Both the position numbers and the translations under genes were made by a program. Shown here one piece after another: positions 50,901-53,465 of a stretch of DNA of 64,000 nucleotides. The notes under the pieces are model-generated. The model had not been told where the DNA came from. It saw only the letters and a program-made list of their open reading frames with translations, and did no database searches. The stretch is from positions 16,268,304-16,332,303 of the forward strand of contig JAVLUZ010000145.1 of assembly GCA_036768485.1 (NCBI GenBank), in the 5' to 3' direction. The first letter of the stretch is position 1; every line of letters starts with the position of its first letter. The DNA comes from Mermis nigrescens (Eukaryota; Nematoda; Enoplea; Mermithida; Mermithidae).

Positions 50901-52743
50901 AGAACATTTTTTACGGCCAATGGGGGCGCCTCCCTCATACCTGGGCCTGGGGTGTGGTTTGGCAGTATGAACCCCTAACCCAGAAACCAAAATACCCTCT
51001 CAGAATTCAATTTTTGAATTTTTTTAGTTTTTTCGCAATTTTTTGATTCCAATGGATAGTGCTCGATGAGAAACGTTAAAAAATGGTGTTTTTTCGCCAT
51101 ATCACCATTTTTAAGGCCATTTTTTGACCTTTCGAAAAATCTTGCATCACACCCCCCGGAATTTCGGTGCCGGCCACCCATGCCCTCCCAATGGGGGCCG
51201 GCTCCCCCCCCCTTACCTGTGCCTCTAATTAAAAACAGTTCTGCATATAGTAATACCGTTTGCTTACACTTATATACTGTCGTACGGTGCGATTTCGTCC
51301 AGGAGAAGGAACTTGACACGGTCGATCAATTGGCCAAATTGGGAACCGTGAAAACGGAGGCTAATTTGCATATTCAATTGGCGTCCGGCAACGTGATGAA
51401 AATCCCGTTATCGAGCATAGGCGAAAAATCGCCCGACGACAGCGTGTGCGAGTCGCCGCGCGCCGGCGGCGGCGACGACGACGCAAAAATCGTCGCCGCC
51501 GCCGCTGTCGTCGCCGGTCGCGCGACGAAACCGATCGCGGCGCCGACGCATTTGCCTCAATCGATGAATATCAGCGAAGAATTCAATAAGTCGGGCGTCT
51601 GGAGGCACATCGCGTCCGAGGCGTCGTTGACGTCCAAGGACAAAGTCGATACACACGTCAAGTAGAACTCTTATTGTCAGGCACGTATCTCTGGGGGATA
51701 GGAGGGTCCGAACCCCCCCCCTCCCTTCAAAATTCCGAAAAATCGGAAAAATAGGACTTTCTAAACGTTATTTGGTGCCATTTTCGGGCTTAGTCCCCCC
51801 AAAATTGGTGTTGGTCCGCCCAAAATAGTACGGCCCGCTACGTGCTTGCTTATTGTATTTATTTATTTCTTTGTTAGTTTTTAGTTATTCATTTTGTATT
51901 TATTTATTTATCTACATAGTTACACAATTGCTTATTCGCTTATTTATTCATGGTCCCACATGGTTACCTGCTTCTGTATCTATTTTTAGCCCATTCATCA
52001 TTTTGTTATTTTACTAATTTCGTATATCCCCCTCTTTTTTGTTACTTATTTGTGAGTCTATTTATTGGTCAACTGTTTTACTTTGTTAATCATATCATTT
52101 GCTTACTTATTATGTTTTTTCATTGATTCCGGTACATACCTTGTCGCGCTTGTTTATTTTTCATTTATTTAACTCATGAGCATAGATAGTGTAGTGAGTT
52201 TATCGTTTTACTAATAGATCATATTTCTTTTTTATTATTTATTTATTTAGTTTCCATTTATTCATCATCTGCGGATCATTTACTCATTAGCCATGCTTAT
52301 TTGTTTATATCATTAGTTTCCTGCCTAAAATGTTTTTCAATTTTAGTATTATTATTATTTGTATGTCTAGAAAATCACTGAACGGTTCTTCTTCGACGGG
52401 TAGTCGCAAGGGTAACAATGGAGGCGGCGGTGGAGCGACGCGAGTGGCGGTAAAATATGTGACGCCCACGGCAGTGCCGCCGCCAACGTCGGCAAAACCG
52501 TCGACATCGTCAAGCGCCGACGATCGCGTCGGCGAGGACTGCTATGACGACGACAACGATGCCATAACGATTAAAATTGAACGCGCGACGCCGGATCCGG
52601 TGTCTTTGATGACGTCATTGTCGCCGTCGGCGGCGAACGCTAACGGCTCCACCGCCGCCGAGCGCCAGCCGCTATTGCGACGGGGCGCCGACGATGACGA
52701 CAATAAAAGCGTGCCGTCCGACGAACGCGTATCGGCCGTTTGA
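1426..52743 (+). CDS. SLC4-family Na+-coupled bicarbonate transporter gene, 5'-incomplete, 17 exons
   Basis: Overall gene entry; exons are listed separately. The product is a plasma-membrane transporter moving HCO3-/CO3(2-), most likely with Na+, for pH and bicarbonate control. Consecutive exons reproduce the SLC4 order: end of the cytoplasmic domain, a transmembrane domain with [39 protein letters not shown] and REQRVTG motifs, then a charged tail. The acidic residue in the helix at 42.2 kb is Asp (FMDHDI). From memory of the family, Na+-coupled members have Asp there and anion exchangers Glu, which favours the NBC/NDCBE branch. All intron phases are compatible. From the first complete codon the joined exons encode 934 residues (short tail) or 1057 (long tail). 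The amino-terminal few hundred residues of the cytoplasmic domain are outside the window. The exact paralogue cannot be fixed without phylogeny. Confidence 0.93.
3705..4062. mobile_element. MF short element, copy 1
   Basis: Starts CAGGGGCATAGCTGCGGGGG and ends with the approximate inverse, GGAGGCCAACTACGCTACTG. It shares both termini and an internal stretch with the element at 7287. The flanking octamers CTATTCCT and CCATGGCT match at only 5 of 8, so a target duplication is weak. No coding capacity. Confidence 0.65.
4350..4820. mobile_element. ME short element, copy 1 (approximate ends)
   Basis: Roughly 400 bases align by eye with 9099-9482, including the run through GTACGCGCCAAAA, GACGATGCTTTATCTTTCTA and a G-rich 3' part. 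The boundaries are not sharp. No transposase. Confidence 0.6.
5805..6049. mobile_element. MD short element, copy 1
   Basis: Begins CATAGGTGGGCAGCACC and ends CCCCACGCCCATGTGTG. It is flanked by an exact 8-bp duplication TATACCAC (5797-5804 and 6050-6057). The interior carries the family's conserved core with G-rich blocks at one end. Non-coding and non-autonomous. Confidence 0.88.
6891..7022 (+). CDS. SLC4 exon 2: end of cytoplasmic domain
   Basis: 44 codons in phase 0/0, acceptor CAATCAG, donor GAG|GTATAT. It encodes [18 protein letters not shown] and, after a short gap, [16 protein letters not shown]. The first is the family's KKIPxGAEASNxLVG block; the second corresponds to the A(F/V)xRLxPAVLLxGLTE strand of the cytoplasmic domain core. 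The similarity spans the whole exon. Confidence 0.96.
7287..7942. mobile_element. MF short element, copy 2, interrupted by a SINE
   Basis: Left end CAGTCGCATAGCTTGGGG and right end GCCAGCTACGCCCCTG match the MF copy at 3705. The flanking octamers TTTCCTTG and TCTCTTTG agree at 6 of 8, suggesting a decayed duplication. It is about 300 bases longer than copy 1, mostly because of the nested SINE. Confidence 0.7.
7379..7616 (-). mobile_element. tRNA-derived SINE, about 238 bp
   Basis: Read on the minus strand, the head has an A-box-like TGCTCAGTTAGTAACAC and, about 35 bases on, a B-box GGTTCGATTCC, the internal RNA polymerase III promoter of tRNA genes. A non-tRNA body follows toward lower coordinates. 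An exact 9-bp direct repeat AGGCTCAAG flanks it (7370-7378 and 7617-7625), as expected for LINE-assisted insertion. The acceptor and T stems do not pair well, so it is not a working tRNA gene. Confidence 0.75.
8178..8740. mobile_element. Tc1-like foldback element, copy 1 (563 bp)
   Basis: The terminal inverted repeats start CAGTGCTCGCCATGAAACAT and are bounded by TA on both sides, the Tc1/mariner target. The arms are complementary over most of their length (TATTAATAGC-type and ATGATGCGTCGCGAGCG-type blocks recur in inverse order). The centre has a short direct repeat of a GCATTCACGTGCGCGCTTCC unit. No transposase. Confidence 0.85.
9099..9482. mobile_element. ME short element, copy 2
   Basis: The ends are CATACATGTACAGC and GATCATGTATG. 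The flanking octamers GTTGTGAA (9091-9098) and GTTGTAAA (9483-9490) match at 7 of 8. It aligns with the element near 4350 and contains the palindrome GGCGCGAAGCGCC at 9308. Non-coding. Confidence 0.75.
11036..11375 (-). pseudogene. hAT transposase C-terminal remnant, left arm
   Basis: Minus-strand translation gives a VGRILNQ-like block, then a stop-containing spacer, then [18 protein letters not shown] followed by an acidic tail ending at a stop at 11036. The pattern xxNVExLLFLKHNLR is the end of the hAT dimerisation region. In-frame stops and frame changes show it is dead. Confidence 0.7.
11950..12875. mobile_element. PIF/Harbinger-like DNA transposon (926 bp), transposase-less
   Basis: The terminal inverted repeats begin GGCCCGTATGCACAAAGGCC and are flanked by the 3-bp duplication TTA (11947-11949, 12876-12878), matching the TWA target of PIF/Harbinger. 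Subterminal GATTAA/TTAATCGG words and a second partial terminal repeat lie inside each end. The only gene is a Myb/SANT-like frame on the minus strand. There is no DDE transposase, so it would depend on a partner in trans. Confidence 0.85.
12291..12542 (-). CDS. Myb/SANT-like DNA-binding protein of a Harbinger-type element
   Basis: 83 codons on the minus strand. Residues about 30-75 read [20 protein letters not shown], then [20 protein letters not shown], matching the pattern of the Myb/SANT-like domain (LxxLVxxxxxxIENKKTDxxTxxxKxxAWxxIxxxFN). In PIF/Harbinger elements such a protein binds transposon ends and partners the transposase. The likely start is the internal Met of [10 protein letters not shown], since the upstream residues are not domain-like. 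The stop arrives early at 12291; a donor-like CAA|GTAAAT overlaps it, so the real gene may have continued through an intron. It could be a relic. Confidence 0.72.
   Translation of the reverse strand: MSYLVAFIKTAKMDISNKLRERMQNFDNEEVEFLFECVSEKAETIENKKTDSKTVTAKSKAWGAIEEAFKANSNVKDRSKVFK
13112..13302 (+). pseudogene. hAT transposase C-terminal remnant, right arm
   Basis: The plus strand encodes [19 protein letters not shown] followed by a strongly acidic tail ([25 protein letters not shown]) and a stop at 13300. It is the inverted counterpart of the remnant at 11036. Only the C-terminal end of a hAT transposase is present. Confidence 0.7.
14123..14383. mobile_element. MD short element, copy 2
   Basis: Ends CACACATGGGCGTGG and CCGCCCACTTATG, in the opposite orientation to copy 1. 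It contains the conserved GATGCCAATGGATAGTG and GGTGTTTTTTCGCC blocks. The flanking octamers match only partly. Confidence 0.8.
15483..15587 (+). CDS. SLC4 exon 3: VPVPTRFLF block
   Basis: 35 codons in phase 0/0, acceptor CTTCTAG, donor GAA|GTGCGT. It translates as [16 protein letters not shown], then [19 protein letters not shown], the well-conserved SLC4 segment between the LTE and VFHDVAYKA blocks. It is short and easily missed: the next exon needs exactly this segment and this phase. Confidence 0.97.
15588..16364 (+). other. SLC4 intron 3
   Basis: 777 bases, AT-rich. I see no repeat family, RNA gene or coding signal in it. Confidence 0.8.
16365..16511 (+). CDS. SLC4 exon 4: end of cytoplasmic domain
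   Basis: 49 codons, phase 0/0, acceptor CATTAG, donor CAG|GTTCGC. It encodes [20 protein letters not shown] followed by [16 protein letters not shown], nearly identical to the strongly conserved segment of Na+-coupled SLC4 proteins, then [13 protein letters not shown]. Confidence 0.98.
16512..17471 (+). other. SLC4 intron 4
   Basis: Dominated by a tandemly duplicated C-rich element (16514-16965). After 16965 it is T-rich with no recognisable feature. Confidence 0.85.
16514..16965. repeat. Tandem duplication of a 200-bp C-rich element
   Basis: CGCCTATTTTTTATCG recurs at 16514 and 16714, each time followed by CGCTTGCATGCAT, a C-rich block with CGAGGAAAT and TTTTGACCGTTTTTAGGCG. The first copy begins only two bases after the exon-4 border, so it abuts the donor site. 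Confidence 0.85.
17472..17572 (+). CDS. SLC4 exon 5: linker to the membrane domain
   Basis: 33 codons plus two bases (phase 0 in, phase 2 out). Acceptor TTTTTCAG, donor CG|GTTATT. It encodes [20 protein letters not shown], then a G/H linker and ALRRTGR. EKRK and the (L/Q)RRTGR end match the variable linker just before the first transmembrane helix; the acidic stretch is the lineage-variable part. Confidence 0.95.
17881..19030. repeat. AT satellite with higher-order structure (about 296 bp)
   Basis: About 1.15 kb built from short words AATAATTTAACAAATAA and CAATTGATAATTTAATAA. Diagnostic variants recur at a fixed distance: ATTGATAATAACAAATAA near 18497 and again near 18793; ACAAATTATAATT at 18601 and 18897. 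Hence a higher-order period of about 296 bases over the right half. Confidence 0.9.
19490..19925. repeat. T/G-rich minisatellite, about 90-bp unit, about 5 copies
   Basis: The unit contains CCTATATATGCTCTACTC, TTTTTTGTTTATTTTTTGTG, and TTTTTTGTGGTTGTTTTTTG. It has almost no A outside the TATATATGC block, so one strand is strongly T/G skewed. All long frames here are artefacts. Confidence 0.9.
20356..20758. mobile_element. Tc1-like foldback element, copy 2 (403 bp)
   Basis: Terminal inverted repeats CAGTGGTCGCCATGAAAGAT, flanked by TA on both sides. The arms pair over nearly the whole element (AGATGATGGCGC, GCCATTAA and GCGATGCGGACGGCGCAAT blocks in both arms). It is the same family as 8178-8740 but lacks that copy's extra central repeats. 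Confidence 0.88.
20759..20935. repeat. ATT/TATT microsatellite
   Basis: About 175 bases of TATTATT, TATTTATT and ATAATAAT tracts directly after the foldback element. Confidence 0.9.
20956..21130 (+). CDS. SLC4 exon 6: first transmembrane helices
   Basis: Phase 2 in, phase 0 out; acceptor CGCATAG, donor ATG|GTGAAT. It encodes [40 protein letters not shown] and [18 protein letters not shown]: the FGGLxxDxKRK(A/I)P start of the membrane domain, helix 1 and the conserved TFGGLLxEAT loop. Confidence 0.98.
21131..22757 (+). other. SLC4 intron 6
   Basis: Its main content is the foldback element at 21916-22493. The stretch 21131-21915 is AT-rich with no assignable feature. Confidence 0.85.
21916..22493. 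mobile_element. Foldback element with CAGGGTGTCC ends (578 bp)
   Basis: The ends CAGGGTGTCCCACCTAACTA and, inverted, TAGTTAGGTCGGACACTCTG are flanked by TA on both sides, as for mariner-type insertions. The arms are inverted copies over about 250 bases each (for example GGTCCAAACTT versus AAGTTTGGACC, and GTGATTGGTACTT versus AAGTACCAATCAC), with a CGTGCCT...AGGCACG core. No coding capacity. Confidence 0.85.
22758..22891 (+). CDS. SLC4 exon 7: transmembrane helices 2-3
   Basis: Phase 0 in, phase 2 out; acceptor GAATTTAG, donor CT|GTAAGT. It encodes [20 protein letters not shown] and [20 protein letters not shown], the [19 protein letters not shown] signature that forms a half helix lining the SLC4 substrate site. 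Confidence 0.98.
22907..23088. mobile_element. MA short element, copy 1 (right end uncertain)
   Basis: Starts CAGGCACGTATCTCTGGGAG 15 bases after the exon-7 donor. It contains the family's core GGACCCCCTCC, AAAATTCAGAAAAATCGG and TTGGTCCCCTCCC. The right terminal repeat is degraded. Confidence 0.75.
25340..25509. mobile_element. MA short element, copy 2 (reverse orientation)
   Basis: CAGGCACGTAGCTGGCC at the left, CCCCAGAGATACGTAACTG at the right. The flanks TAAAGAGC and TAACGAAC match at 6 of 8. It lies 118 bases before exon 8. Confidence 0.8.
25628..25841 (+). CDS. SLC4 exon 8: transmembrane helices 4-5; alternative end at 25907
   Basis: Phase 2 in. It encodes [36 protein letters not shown] and [17 protein letters not shown], matching the family's helix 5 with ATDAS and RFTEE and the KxxK stilbene-reactive motif position. 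Two donors keep phase 0: GAA|GTATGG after 25841 and AAT|GTATCT after 25907. The first gives an extracellular loop length close to vertebrate relatives; the second adds 22 residues ([20 protein letters not shown] plus EN). I prefer the first, but both are open. Confidence 0.93.
26908..27077. mobile_element. MC short element, copy 2
   Basis: Ends CAGGGGCGGATTCATGG and AATCCTGGATCCGCCACTG. Exact 8-bp duplication ATAGTATG at 26900-26907 and 27078-27085. 170 bases, non-coding. Confidence 0.92.
27741..27941. mobile_element. MG short element, copy 1
   Basis: Starts TGACCATAGATGCACAGC and ends ATCACATGTGTG. It shares with the next copy the run GGCCGATCT, CAGGAATTAGG-like and CAAAAACTGATACAAATGCT blocks. 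No target duplication of its own is clear. Confidence 0.65.
27950..28208. mobile_element. MG short element, copy 2
   Basis: TAACCATAGGTGCACAAC to GCCCACGTGCATG. Exact 8-bp flanks TCTGGACA (27942-27949 and 28209-28216). It lies directly beside copy 1 in the same orientation. Confidence 0.75.
28431..28600. mobile_element. MA short element, copy 3 (intact, 170 bp)
   Basis: Ends CAGGCACGTAGCTGTGG and GGCCAGCTACGTGCCTG. Exact 8-bp duplication GTCCTGTT on both sides (28423-28430, 28601-28608). This is the best-preserved member of the family. Confidence 0.93.
29630..29816. mobile_element. MC short element, copy 3
   Basis: CAGTGGCGGATCCAGGAG to CTAAATCCGCCCCTG. Exact 8-bp duplication GGAAGGAG (29622-29629, 29817-29824). 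Confidence 0.92.
30671..31139. mobile_element. MB palindromic element, copy 1 (469 bp)
   Basis: Ends GGATCTAGTATACAATTTAC and its inverse GTATACTAGATCC. Exact 8-bp duplication ACTTTTAG (30663-30670, 31140-31147). The outer 150 bases or so of each arm are inverted copies; the asymmetric centre contains CCCACCGAAT and GTTGTAAACTGTGAGTG. No coding capacity. Confidence 0.93.
31231..31816. mobile_element. MC long element (586 bp)
   Basis: Shares terminal motifs CAGTGGTGGATCTAGGATT and CCCCCTTAAATGCGCACCTG with the short MC copies. Between them it has about 390 extra bases (including GGCGCGAAGCGCC at 31447) also seen in the interrupted copy at 11544. The flanks CATACTGT and CATGCTAT agree at 6 of 8. 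It is probably a longer ancestor of the 170-200-bp forms. Confidence 0.8.
32577..32744 (+). CDS. SLC4 exon 9: third extracellular loop, first part
   Basis: 56 codons, phase 0/0; acceptor TTGCTTAG, donor CAG|GTAGGG. It begins [20 protein letters not shown]; the Cys-x-Cys aligns with the CNC/CTC of the large extracellular loop of Na+-coupled SLC4 proteins. Two N-glycosylation sequons (NAS, NLS) are present. The rest is poorly conserved, as expected for this loop. Confidence 0.9.
32836..32990. repeat. (ATT)n microsatellite
   Basis: About 25 consecutive ATT triplets with interruptions, then irregular AT-rich sequence. Confidence 0.93.
33225..33665. repeat. Minisatellite, about 90-bp unit, 5 copies
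   Basis: The unit contains ATTTCTAGAGTTTCATTTGC, GCTTGATTCATTTTTTATTA and TTATTTTTTGTATATTTTAC. The landmark TTTCTAGAGTTTCATTTGCG recurs five times at about 90-base spacing, with TTTCTGGAG in the first. Confidence 0.9.
33733..33933 (+). CDS. SLC4 exon 10: loop end and next transmembrane helix
   Basis: 67 codons, phase 0/0; acceptor AACGCAG, donor AAA|GTGAAT. It begins GNRTVVD (third sequon), has Cys residues in SYCEPS and HECYRM, then a helix [20 protein letters not shown] and KTSCYFPNK, matching the family's LKxFKTSRYFPTKVR. With exon 9 the loop has four cysteines, as in Na+-coupled members. Confidence 0.95.
33934..36024 (+). other. SLC4 intron 10
   Basis: Very AT-rich: AATTAAATAAT words at 33990-34135, AAATAAATAAT words at 34430-34530, TATATAAAAAATAT words at 34980-35220 and T-rich sequence before exon 11. 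No repeat family or gene recognised. Confidence 0.8.
36025..36138 (+). CDS. SLC4 exon 11: transmembrane helix with SDFAV
   Basis: 38 codons, phase 0/0; acceptor CCTCTTAG, donor GAA|GTACAT. It encodes [20 protein letters not shown] and [18 protein letters not shown]. The SDFAV start, helix and (K)LxVPEKFE end are the standard SLC4 segment. Confidence 0.98.
37554..37741. mobile_element. MC short element, copy 5
   Basis: TTAGTGGCGGATCTAGGATT to TAAATCCACCACTG. 8-bp duplication TGTCCCAT at 37546-37553 and 37742-37749, with a two-base irregularity at the left terminus. Confidence 0.85.
38577..38842. mobile_element. MD short element, copy 3
   Basis: CTATGCCTGGGCGTGGGGG to GCTGCCCACGTATG, with the conserved GATGCCAATGGATAGTG core. 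The sequence TATGGTCACG occurs on both sides but not at the exact ends, so the left border is uncertain. Confidence 0.75.
38851..39095. mobile_element. MG short element, copy 3 (right end uncertain)
   Basis: CGACCATAGATACAAAGC, then GGTGAAGAATTGAGC and AAACCTGATATAAATGCT blocks shared with the copies at 27741 and 27950. It lies directly after the MD copy. Confidence 0.6.
39210..40442 (-). mobile_element. mariner-like element, decayed
   Basis: Terminal inverted repeats CGAGGGGTGATCTTTGGAAG (left) and its near-inverse ending ACCCCTCG (right), flanked by TA. The length (about 1.23 kb) is typical of mariner. It contains a broken transposase gene on the minus strand. Confidence 0.88.
39276..40272 (-). 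pseudogene. mariner transposase, frameshifted
   Basis: Minus strand from 40272 ([20 protein letters not shown], the N-terminal helix-turn-helix region). A second frame carries [15 protein letters not shown], holding the first catalytic Asp of the mariner DDD triad. A third carries LHNNAPPSH where HDNAxPH is expected, so the second catalytic Asp appears as Asn. The YSPDLA and SDF pieces fall in different frames, and the C-terminus ([22 protein letters not shown]) ends at 39276. At least two frame changes make it inactive. Confidence 0.9.
40808..40928. mobile_element. MA short element, copy 4 (internally deleted)
   Basis: Keeps TTACGTAGCTGTGGGGG, TTTTACACGTTATTTTGTGC and CAGCTACGTGCC but lacks the segment that precedes AGGCTTTTTACACG in other copies. 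Confidence 0.75.
41144..41356. mobile_element. MD short element, copy 4
   Basis: CACACCTAGGCGTGGGGG to GCTGCCCATGTACG. The flanks GTCGAAAG (41136-41143) and CTCGAAAG (41357-41364) match at 7 of 8. Confidence 0.85.
41491..41669. mobile_element. MA short element, copy 5
   Basis: CAGGCACGTATCTCTGGCGG to ACCAGCTACGTGCCTG. The target duplication is not recognisable. Confidence 0.85.
42153..42496 (+). CDS. SLC4 exon 12: core transmembrane helices with ion-site Asp
   Basis: The largest exon of the membrane domain (114 codons plus two bases; phase 0 in, phase 2 out). Acceptor TTCGTCAG, donor CCG|GTGAGG. It encodes [14 protein letters not shown], the helix ending [60 protein letters not shown] and [24 protein letters not shown] supplies the Asp typical of Na+-coupled members; KLKK is the second stilbene-reactive motif. 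Confidence 0.98.
42821..43281. mobile_element. MB palindromic element, copy 2 (461 bp)
   Basis: GGATCTAGTATACAATTTAT to GTATACTAGATCC. Exact 8-bp duplication TTTTTCTG (42813-42820, 43282-43289). The central part is inverted relative to copies 1 and 3. Confidence 0.93.
44144..44579. mobile_element. MB palindromic element, copy 3 (436 bp)
   Basis: GGATCTAGTATACAATTTAC to GCATACTAGATC. 8-bp duplication GAAAATAT (44136-44143, 44580-44587), with one base lost at the right terminus. It ends 76 bases before exon 13. Confidence 0.9.
44656..44728 (+). CDS. SLC4 exon 13: REQRVTG helix
   Basis: 73 bases (phase 2 in, phase 0 out); acceptor AATTTTAG, donor AAA|GTGAGG. Joined to exon 12 it gives [20 protein letters not shown] followed by KDVLK, the family's REQRVTGxxxFxLxGLSVFM helix. 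Confidence 0.97.
44779..44966. mobile_element. MC short element, copy 6
   Basis: CAGGGGCGGATTTAGGGGG to AAAATCCTGGATCCGCCACTG minus its first base. Exact 8-bp duplication CCTAGTTC (44771-44778, 44967-44974). It lies 50 bases after exon 13. Confidence 0.92.
46883..47137. mobile_element. MD short element, copy 5
   Basis: CATACCTGGGCGTGGGGG to GCCGCCAAACTATG. Exact 8-bp duplication ATCCCTAT (46875-46882, 47138-47145). It ends 53 bases before exon 14. Confidence 0.9.
47191..47436 (+). CDS. SLC4 exon 14: IPMPVLYG to FPVM
   Basis: 82 codons, phase 0/0; acceptor AAATTCAG, donor ATG|GTAAGT. It encodes [60 protein letters not shown] and a final helix ending IVFPVM. Strong family similarity along its full length. 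Confidence 0.98.
47437..49733 (+). other. SLC4 intron 14
   Basis: Last 670 bases are a minisatellite (49063). At 47545-47710 there is a G-rich to C-rich inverted block (GGAGGGGTGCCCCGG...GGGACGGCCG) resembling another short element. Several GTGTAAA words occur at 47475-48175. No gene. Confidence 0.8.
49063..49690. repeat. GTCGACGAAAACGAGAACGG-type minisatellite
   Basis: Degenerate units of about 90-190 bases, each with TCGTCGACGA or a close variant, GAGAACGG, a T-run, GACGAT and a GTCGACTTTATGTTT-like segment. Landmarks fall at about 49067, 49255, 49404, 49511, 49603 and 49643. The high CG dinucleotide content is unusual for this intron. Confidence 0.8.
49734..49874 (+). CDS. SLC4 exon 15: last helix and lysine-rich tail
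   Basis: 47 codons, phase 0/0; acceptor CGATTCAG. It encodes [40 protein letters not shown] and KKEQLLK, matching the family's VRKLMDxxFTxRELxxLDDxxPE followed by a Lys/Glu-rich stretch. The donor AAA|GTGATT is weak. Read-through would stop 9 codons later at 49902-49904, a possible truncated form. Confidence 0.96.
49875..51302 (+). other. SLC4 intron 15
   Basis: Carries an MD copy (50936) followed by a short C-rich tract. The stretch 49905-50930 is AT-rich with no assignable feature. Confidence 0.85.
50936..51182. mobile_element. MD short element, copy 6
   Basis: CATACCTGGGCCTGGGG to GCCGGCCACCCATG. Flanks GCCTCCCT and CCCTCCCA match at 6 of 8. Confidence 0.85.
51303..51665 (+). CDS. SLC4 exon 16: cytoplasmic tail with the short C-terminus
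   Basis: Acceptor TTCGTCCAG, phase 0; 120 codons and a TAG at 51663. It begins [20 protein letters not shown]; ends [20 protein letters not shown] and DKVDTHVK. The (I/M)NISDEMSKxxxW-like block is the conserved end of Na+-coupled SLC4 tails. The middle is a GC-rich low-complexity segment ([18 protein letters not shown]). A donor-like AA|GTAGAA overlaps the stop codon (exon end 51661) and would switch to exon 17. Confidence 0.93.
   Translation, partial: EKELDTVDQLAKLGTVKTEANLHIQLASGNVMKIPLSSIGEKSPDDSVCESPRAGGGDDDAKIVAAAAVVAGRATKPIAAPTHLPQSMNISEEFNKSGVWRHIASEASLTSKDKVDTHVK
51662..52370 (+). other. Candidate intron 16 / 3' untranslated region of the short form
   Basis: Starts with the donor GTAGAA that contains the stop codon. 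It contains an MA insertion (51678) and a TTTATT-rich stretch, ending in ATGTCTAG before exon 17. No other gene. Confidence 0.65.
51678..51848. mobile_element. MA short element, copy 6, beside the stop codon
   Basis: CAGGCACGTATCTCTGGGGG to CCCGCTACGTGCTTG. Exact 8-bp duplication CTTATTGT (51670-51677, 51849-51856). The insertion begins 12 bases after the stop codon of exon 16. Confidence 0.93.
52371..52743 (+). CDS. SLC4 exon 17 (candidate): alternative long C-terminus
   Basis: Acceptor GTATGTCTAG. One base completes the codon split by the exon-16 donor (phase 2), then 123 codons and TGA at 52741. It encodes a Ser/Gly/Asp-rich tail: [29 protein letters not shown], an acidic stretch, [20 protein letters not shown] and the end DERVSAV. 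ERQPLL fits the acidic dileucine sorting pattern and -SAV fits a class I PDZ ligand (S/T-x-hydrophobic). High GC and third-position G/C argue for real coding. Joining to exon 16 is inferred from phase; it could also use another upstream exon. Confidence 0.68.
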
Positions 52744-52975
52744 TGACGTCATCACGATTTATCTAATGACGTCACGATCCTCTTCATGACGTCACGATCT
52801 TGTTTACGACGTCGCACTGCGTTTTTTCTCAATGGATGATTCTAAACGTATGATGTCGCATCGCGATCGCTCTCGCTCCGGCGAAAGTGACGTCATCGTA
52901 GCGCAGCAATCGATTTTTCATACGATTTCGTTCATGCTCTTCGATGACGTCATTGTAAATAATGCGATGACGTCA
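52610..52975. promoter_or_regulatory. Cluster of seven TGACGTCA palindromes (CRE/ATF-like)
   Basis: Exact octamers start at 52610, 52744, 52767, 52787, 52888, 52945 and 52968; the first is within exon 17 and the rest follow its stop codon. TGACGTCA is the classic CREB/ATF site on DNA. Because these lie in the 3' end of the gene they could be a downstream enhancer, a promoter for something further on, or a local short repeat (five of the seven are preceded by AT or GAT). Confidence 0.6.
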
Positions 52976-53082
52976 TTCGATTCGTTGAGCCGAAATAAAA
53001 TTGTACGCGTCAGAGTACTTTTTTCTCAGGGCTGCCGCACTTTGCGGCACCCTAGTGCTCCAAAATTTGCAATAAACTCTGG
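52744..53082 (+). other. Probable 3' untranslated region of the long form
   Basis: Follows the TGA of exon 17. AATAAA occurs at 52994 and 53071; the second is followed by a GT-rich stretch (CTGGGTGATCGGGTGT). Confidence 0.6.
53071..53076 (+). terminator. Candidate polyadenylation signal AATAAA
   Basis: Canonical hexamer 328 bases after the long-form stop codon with a GT-rich downstream element within 20 bases. Confidence 0.55.
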
Positions 53083-53264
53083 GTGATCGGGTGTAAAACG
53101 AGGGAAATTCTTTTAAATTTTGGACGGGTCCACTTCTAATTGTGACGTAATCTCCCGGGCTATCGTAAATTAATATACCTAGTACTACCTCCGACAATTA
53201 TCTCAATTTTCTCGTCTTATAATTTCGAGTTTTCGAAGTTGTAGGCTGTGATTTTAGTTCTGGA

Positions 53265-53465
53265 CAGGGGCGAATTTAGGACGGCGGGGGGGGGCGGCCG
53301 CTTCCCCCCATTGGCCCAAAATAGTGCGCAAAATTAAGCATTTTTGTGCGGTTTTCAGCGATTTTCGGGTTGAAACGGCTAATTTTTCCGCCCGAATCAG
53401 GGTTCAGCCCCTCCCCTTAGGGGTTTCGCCCCCCCCCCCTTAGGAAAATCCTAGATCCGCCACTG
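53265..53465. mobile_element. MC short element, copy 7
   Basis: CAGGGGCGAATTTAGGACGG to ATCCTAGATCCGCCACTG. Exact 8-bp duplication GTTCTGGA (53257-53264, 53466-53473). Confidence 0.93.
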
